Assembly (NCBI RefSeq): GCF_000515315.1
Contig: NZ_KI911562.1
Coordinates: forward strand, 3,644,897 to 3,708,896
From: Asinibacterium sp. OR53
GTDB taxonomy: Bacteria; Bacteroidota; Bacteroidia; Chitinophagales; Chitinophagaceae
Direction: 5' to 3'
DNA: 64,000 nucleotides
Shown: piece after piece, positions 61,089 to 64,000 of the stretch
Position numbering within the stretch: position 1 is the first letter of the stretch
How the letters are laid out: each line of letters begins with the position of its first letter
Notes under the pieces: generated by a model
What the model saw: the letters and a program-made list of their open reading frames with translations, nothing else
What the model was told of the DNA's origin: nothing
Databases searched by the model: none
Program-made: the position numbers and the translations under genes

Positions 61089-64000
61089 TTAATAAAGCGA
61101 ATACGCCTCACTTCCACTCGTTACGTTCGTAAACCTAATAGTCACAACTCTTGTCATTTTTGTAGCAGTTGCATTTATTCCTACAAGTGTTCCTCCTGCA
61201 CCCGGGACAATTGTGGCTGCAAAACTACTGGTAGGAACAATCGTAAAAGTAACTGCATCTCCTACTTGAGGCGAAGGCAATGCGGCAACTAGCGAAGCAG
61301 CGGTAGGAAAAGTAAGGGTAGAAGTATTATTAATTACGTATAGTCCTGCATCCAGTACCTGGGAAGCAGTAAGTGTGGCACTGGCACCCACAGTTGGCGT
61401 TACAGGCAGATTTTTGGTGATTCTCGCATTACCAAACCGGATTCCATTCCCATTTGTTGTGCTTGCAGCGCCTATGGTAATGATATTCGTTCCGGAACCC
61501 GTTGGAGCTGTTGTTCCGATATTGATGGTTTTTCCGCCTGCTACACTGGTTGCACCTGTTCCAATATCGATTTGATCTACCACTGCAGACGCTCCTCCAC
61601 CCATGGTAATGGTTCTGGCTGCAGCAGGTGCGACATTACCAATATCAATGGTCGTAACACGAACATTATCTCCAATGTTTAGTGTACCTGCCCCCGCTGT
61701 ACCCGTACCCGACAGAATGTTAACGGTACTGTTTGCTGCCGATGCTCCAGCTCCAATATTAATGGTCTGCGCAACAGTATTGGCGCCATTACCAATTGAA
61801 ACGGTATTGCCACCTGTGCCATTGGCGATATTCACGGTAGCAGCTCCTGCTCCGGCCCCAACATTCACGTTTTGCGCAGCAGAAGACGATCCCAGTGTGA
61901 TATCTCCTGTACCTGCGGAGGCGCCAATTACAATGGTTCCTGTGGTTTGCGGGGTCAACGTGATGGCACCTGTTCCATTACCACCCTTTACGGTAGTTGT
62001 ATTCGCAAAGTTGGCATTCGATCCAACACTAACAGTAATCACACCAGCAGTATTTGTTCCGGAACCTATGTTGATGGTATTGCCAGCAGCATTGGCACCA
62101 GCGCCGATATTGATGGTTTGTGCAACTGTATTCGCTCCATTGGCAAGAGATACTGTGTTGCCGCCTGTCCCATTGGCAATATTTACGGTGGAAGCTCCTG
62201 CACCTGCACCCACATTTACAGTTTGTGCAGCAGAAGACGACCCTACTGTAATAGCGCCGGTGCCGGCAGCTGCGCCGATTACAATAGCGCCTGTAGTTTG
62301 TGGCGTTAATGCAATAGCACCTGTTCCATTGCCACCTTGTATAGTAGTTGTATTGGCAAAATTGGCGTTGGAACCAATCGTAACAGCGATCACTCCCGCT
62401 GTATTTGTGCCCGAACCAATATTGATCGTATTATTAGCAGCATTCGCGCCAGCGCCGATATTAATGGCTTGCGCAACCGTGTTTGCTCCATTGCCTACTG
62501 CGATAACATTACCCCCTGTGCCGTTGGCGATATTTACGGTGGAAGCTCCTGCGCCTGTTCCCAAATTCAAAGTTTGCGCAGCAGAAGACGAGCCTAGTGT
62601 AATCGAACCTGTTTGTGCGGTGCCTCCTATAATAATGGTACCTGTGGTGGTAGATGCGCCAATATTATAGGTAGAGGCAGCAGCTCCATCTAATGAATAA
62701 TTACCTGTGCCTACTCTTTCTTTCAATGAGGCGGCTCCTGTAACGGTTCCAATAGTAACTACATTATCGATAGCTCCCGATCCGATATTGATCGTTTTGA
62801 TGCCAGTACCTCCCGATCCAATATCGATCTGCATTGCCCCGGTGCCGCCAATGGCAACATTACCCGTAGAGGTTCCTGTATTGATATTTGTGGGGAAGTT
62901 TGAGCTGGCGTTCAGGTTCACCGCTACACCTGTTGAATTAAGGCCTCCTGTAAATGTATGCAGACCGGTCCAGGTAGGCACTATGCTTTGTGATAATACC
63001 GGTGCGGCATCGCTTCTCATCAAAGTACTCGCTGTGCCGTTGACAGCTGTGAGTCCGATTTGTGCTGTTGGATTAGCTGTTGTGGGGAGATTGGAAGTTC
63101 TGGCATAGGGAGATAACATAGTTGCCGTATCACTGATCTTTAACCGGTTAGATAACATCGTTGCTGTATCTGTCTTACGCAATAGGTTCGACAACATCGA
63201 TGCCGTGTCATAATATTTTACTACTGCCTGGCTATGGGCATAAGGACTCAGCATATTCGTCGTATCGGTCTTGCGCAGCAGGTTCGATACCATTGACGCT
63301 GTATCGGAATACTTCACAAACTGACCGCTTTTCGCATAACCACTCAGCATATTCGATGTATCGCTGATCTTTAATCGGTTCGACAACATCGTAGCTGTAT
63401 CTGTCTTACGCAGCAGATTCGACAACATCGATGCAGTATCATAATATTTCACTACGGCCTGGCTATGTGCATAAGGGCTCAGCATATTCGTCGTATCGGT
63501 CTTGCGCAGCAGATTCGATACCATTGACGCTGTATCGGAATACTTCACAAACTGACCGCTTTTCGCATAACCACTCAGCATATTCGATGTATCGCTGATC
63601 TTTAATCGGTTCGACAACATCGTAGCTGTATCTGTCTTACGCAGCAGATTCGACAACATCGTAGCCGTATCATAATATTTTACCACGGCCTGGCTGTGCG
63701 CATAAGGGCTCAACATGTTAGACGTATCGGTCTTGCGCAACAGGTTTGATACCATTGTGGCCGTATCGGAGTATTTCACAAACTGGCCACTCTTCGCGTA
63801 GCCACTCAGCATATTCGATGTATCACTGATCTTTAACCGGTTAGATAGCATCGATGCAGTATCATAATATTTCACTACGGCCTGACTATGTGCATAAGGA
63901 CTCAGCATATTCGTCGTATCGGTCTTGCGCAACAGGTTCGATACCATTGTGGCTGTATCGGAGTATTTCACAAACTGACCGCTCTTCGCGTAGCCACTCA
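61089..64000 (-). CDS. giant tail-fibre-like hierarchical repeat protein (N-terminus outside window)
   Basis: About 970 C-terminal residues; the frame runs off the right edge. From the edge: (1) 13-residue repeats such as RKTDTATMLSNLL, KYSDTATMVSNLL and KISDTSNMLSGYA, grouped with linkers HSQAVV and KSGQFV into 77-residue superrepeats (231 bases; one 64-residue copy lacks one 13-mer). (2) A segment NPTAQIGLTAVNGTASTLMR / PTWTGLHTFTGGLN, strongly like phage tail-fibre proteins. (3) Gly/Ala/Asn/Thr beta-strand repeats (TINIGAGANAA, TVNIANGTGGN) in three 117-residue copies. (4) A C-terminal domain of about 110 residues ending SGSEAYSLY. It could be a cell-surface adhesin or a fibre of a phage-like particle; no other phage gene is in view. 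Confidence 0.85.
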   Translation of the reverse strand, partial: SGYAKSGQFVKYSDTATMVSNLLRKTDTTNMLSPYAHSQAVVKYYDTASMLSNRLKISDTSNMLSGYAKSGQFVKYSDTATMVSNLLRKTDTSNMLSPYAHSQAVVKYYDTATMLSNLLRKTDTATMLSNRLKISDTSNMLSGYAKSGQFVKYSDTASMVSNLLRKTDTTNMLSPYAHSQAVVKYYDTASMLSNLLRKTDTATMLSNRLKISDTSNMLSGYAKSGQFVKYSDTASMVSNLLRKTDTTNMLSPYAHSQAVVKYYDTASMLSNLLRKTDTATMLSNRLKISDTATMLSPYARTSNLPTTANPTAQIGLTAVNGTASTLMRSDAAPVLSQSIVPTWTGLHTFTGGLNSTGVAVNLNASSNFPTNINTGTSTGNVAIGGTGAMQIDIGSGGTGIKTINIGSGAIDNVVTIGTVTGAASLKERVGTGNYSLDGAAASTYNIGASTTTGTIIIGGTAQTGSITLGSSSAAQTLNLGTGAGASTVNIANGTGGNVIAVGNGANTVAQAINIGAGANAANNTINIGSGTNTAGVIAVTIGSNANFANTTTIQGGNGTGAIALTPQTTGAIVIGAAAGTGAITVGSSSAAQTVNVGAGAGASTVNIANGTGGNTVSLANGANTVAQTINIGAGANAAGNTINIGSGTNTAGVITVSVGSNANFANTTTVKGGNGTGAITLTPQTTGTIVIGASAGTGDITLGSSSAAQNVNVGAGAGAATVNIANGTGGNTVSIGNGANTVAQTINIGAGASAANSTVNILSGTGTAGAGTLNIGDNVRVTTIDIGNVAPAAARTITMGGGASAVVDQIDIGTGATSVAGGKTINIGTTAPTGSGTNIITIGAASTTNGNGIRFGNARITKNLPVTPTVGASATLTASQVLDAGLYVINNTSTLTFPTAASLVAALPSPQVGDAVTFTIVPTSSFAATIVPGAGGTLVGINATATKMTRVVTIRFTNVTSGSEAYSLY

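Noticed and set aside
61603..62670. Open frame of 355 codons on the plus strand, Val/Pro/Ala-rich
   Set aside because: Antisense to the repetitive region of the fibre-like protein; openness follows from the repeat, and the product has no protein-like features.

Overview
The window is chromosomal DNA of a member of the Bacteroidota, most likely Chitinophagaceae or a close relative. Three things point there: near-perfect TAnnTTTG -7 boxes a few bases upstream of many start codons (the promoter type of this phylum), family-restricted genes (DUF4835, DUF4296, a type IX secretion sorting domain, LVIVD repeats, DUF2807), and the order bamD-rpoZ-coaBC-DUF4835-DUF4296. Most of the window is core housekeeping sequence. 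I see no CRISPR array, integrase, insertion sequence, tRNA or rRNA.

Layout. 1-10.3 kb: end of a YdeI-like gene, clpB, a secreted serine hydrolase, queG, an envelope gene set controlled by an ECF sigma factor (sigma, membrane partner, LVIVD lipoprotein, small barrel protein), bioA. 10.27-10.74 kb: a gene-free stretch with a 43-bp tandem array. 10.7-18.5 kb: aspartate kinase, an Ldh-family dehydrogenase, an L,D-transpeptidase-like protein, ssb, mnmA, an rRNA m5C methyltransferase, a lipoprotein. 18.5-26 kb: sucA-sucB, rpsT, a two-component system with a DUF2807 lipoprotein. 26-34.9 kb: guaA, a periplasmic binding protein, a deacetylase-fold enzyme, a LexA-like regulator, surE, grpE-dnaJ, an RlmI-like methyltransferase. 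34.8-41.1 kb: an orphan type IX sorting-domain protein between two inverted 77-bp palindromic elements, a peroxiredoxin, CoA transferase subunits, and the bamD-rpoZ-coaBC-DUF4835-DUF4296 cluster. 41.2-45.7 kb: rpsA, a small repeat protein, a BaiN/HI0933-type flavoprotein, map. 45.8-59.7 kb: the S10-spc ribosomal protein operon (rpsJ to secY) with fusA in front, all on the minus strand. 59.75-60.24 kb: a degenerate 42-bp repeat array. 60.2-64 kb: an FKBP isomerase and the C-terminal 970 residues of a giant repeat protein resembling phage tail fibres, cut by the window edge.

How it fits together. The ribosomal block supplies translation (r-proteins, EF-G, SecY, methionine aminopeptidase) but is trimmed at both ends: rpsL-rpsG are not upstream of fusA and infA-rpmJ-rpsM-rpsK-rpsD-rpoA-rplQ do not follow map. 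Its gaps carry striking palindromes, including a perfect 50-bp one between rplN and rpsQ. ClpB, DnaJ and GrpE together supply protein disaggregation. BamD, DUF4835 and the sorting-domain protein point to outer-membrane assembly and type IX secretion.

The least ordinary items are the tail-fibre-like hierarchical repeat protein, an apparent ATT start codon whose last base is also the first base of the map stop codon, the palindrome family in the ribosomal operon, the two intergenic minisatellites, and the sorting-domain orphan between inverted repeats. No complete new defence or mobile system is visible.
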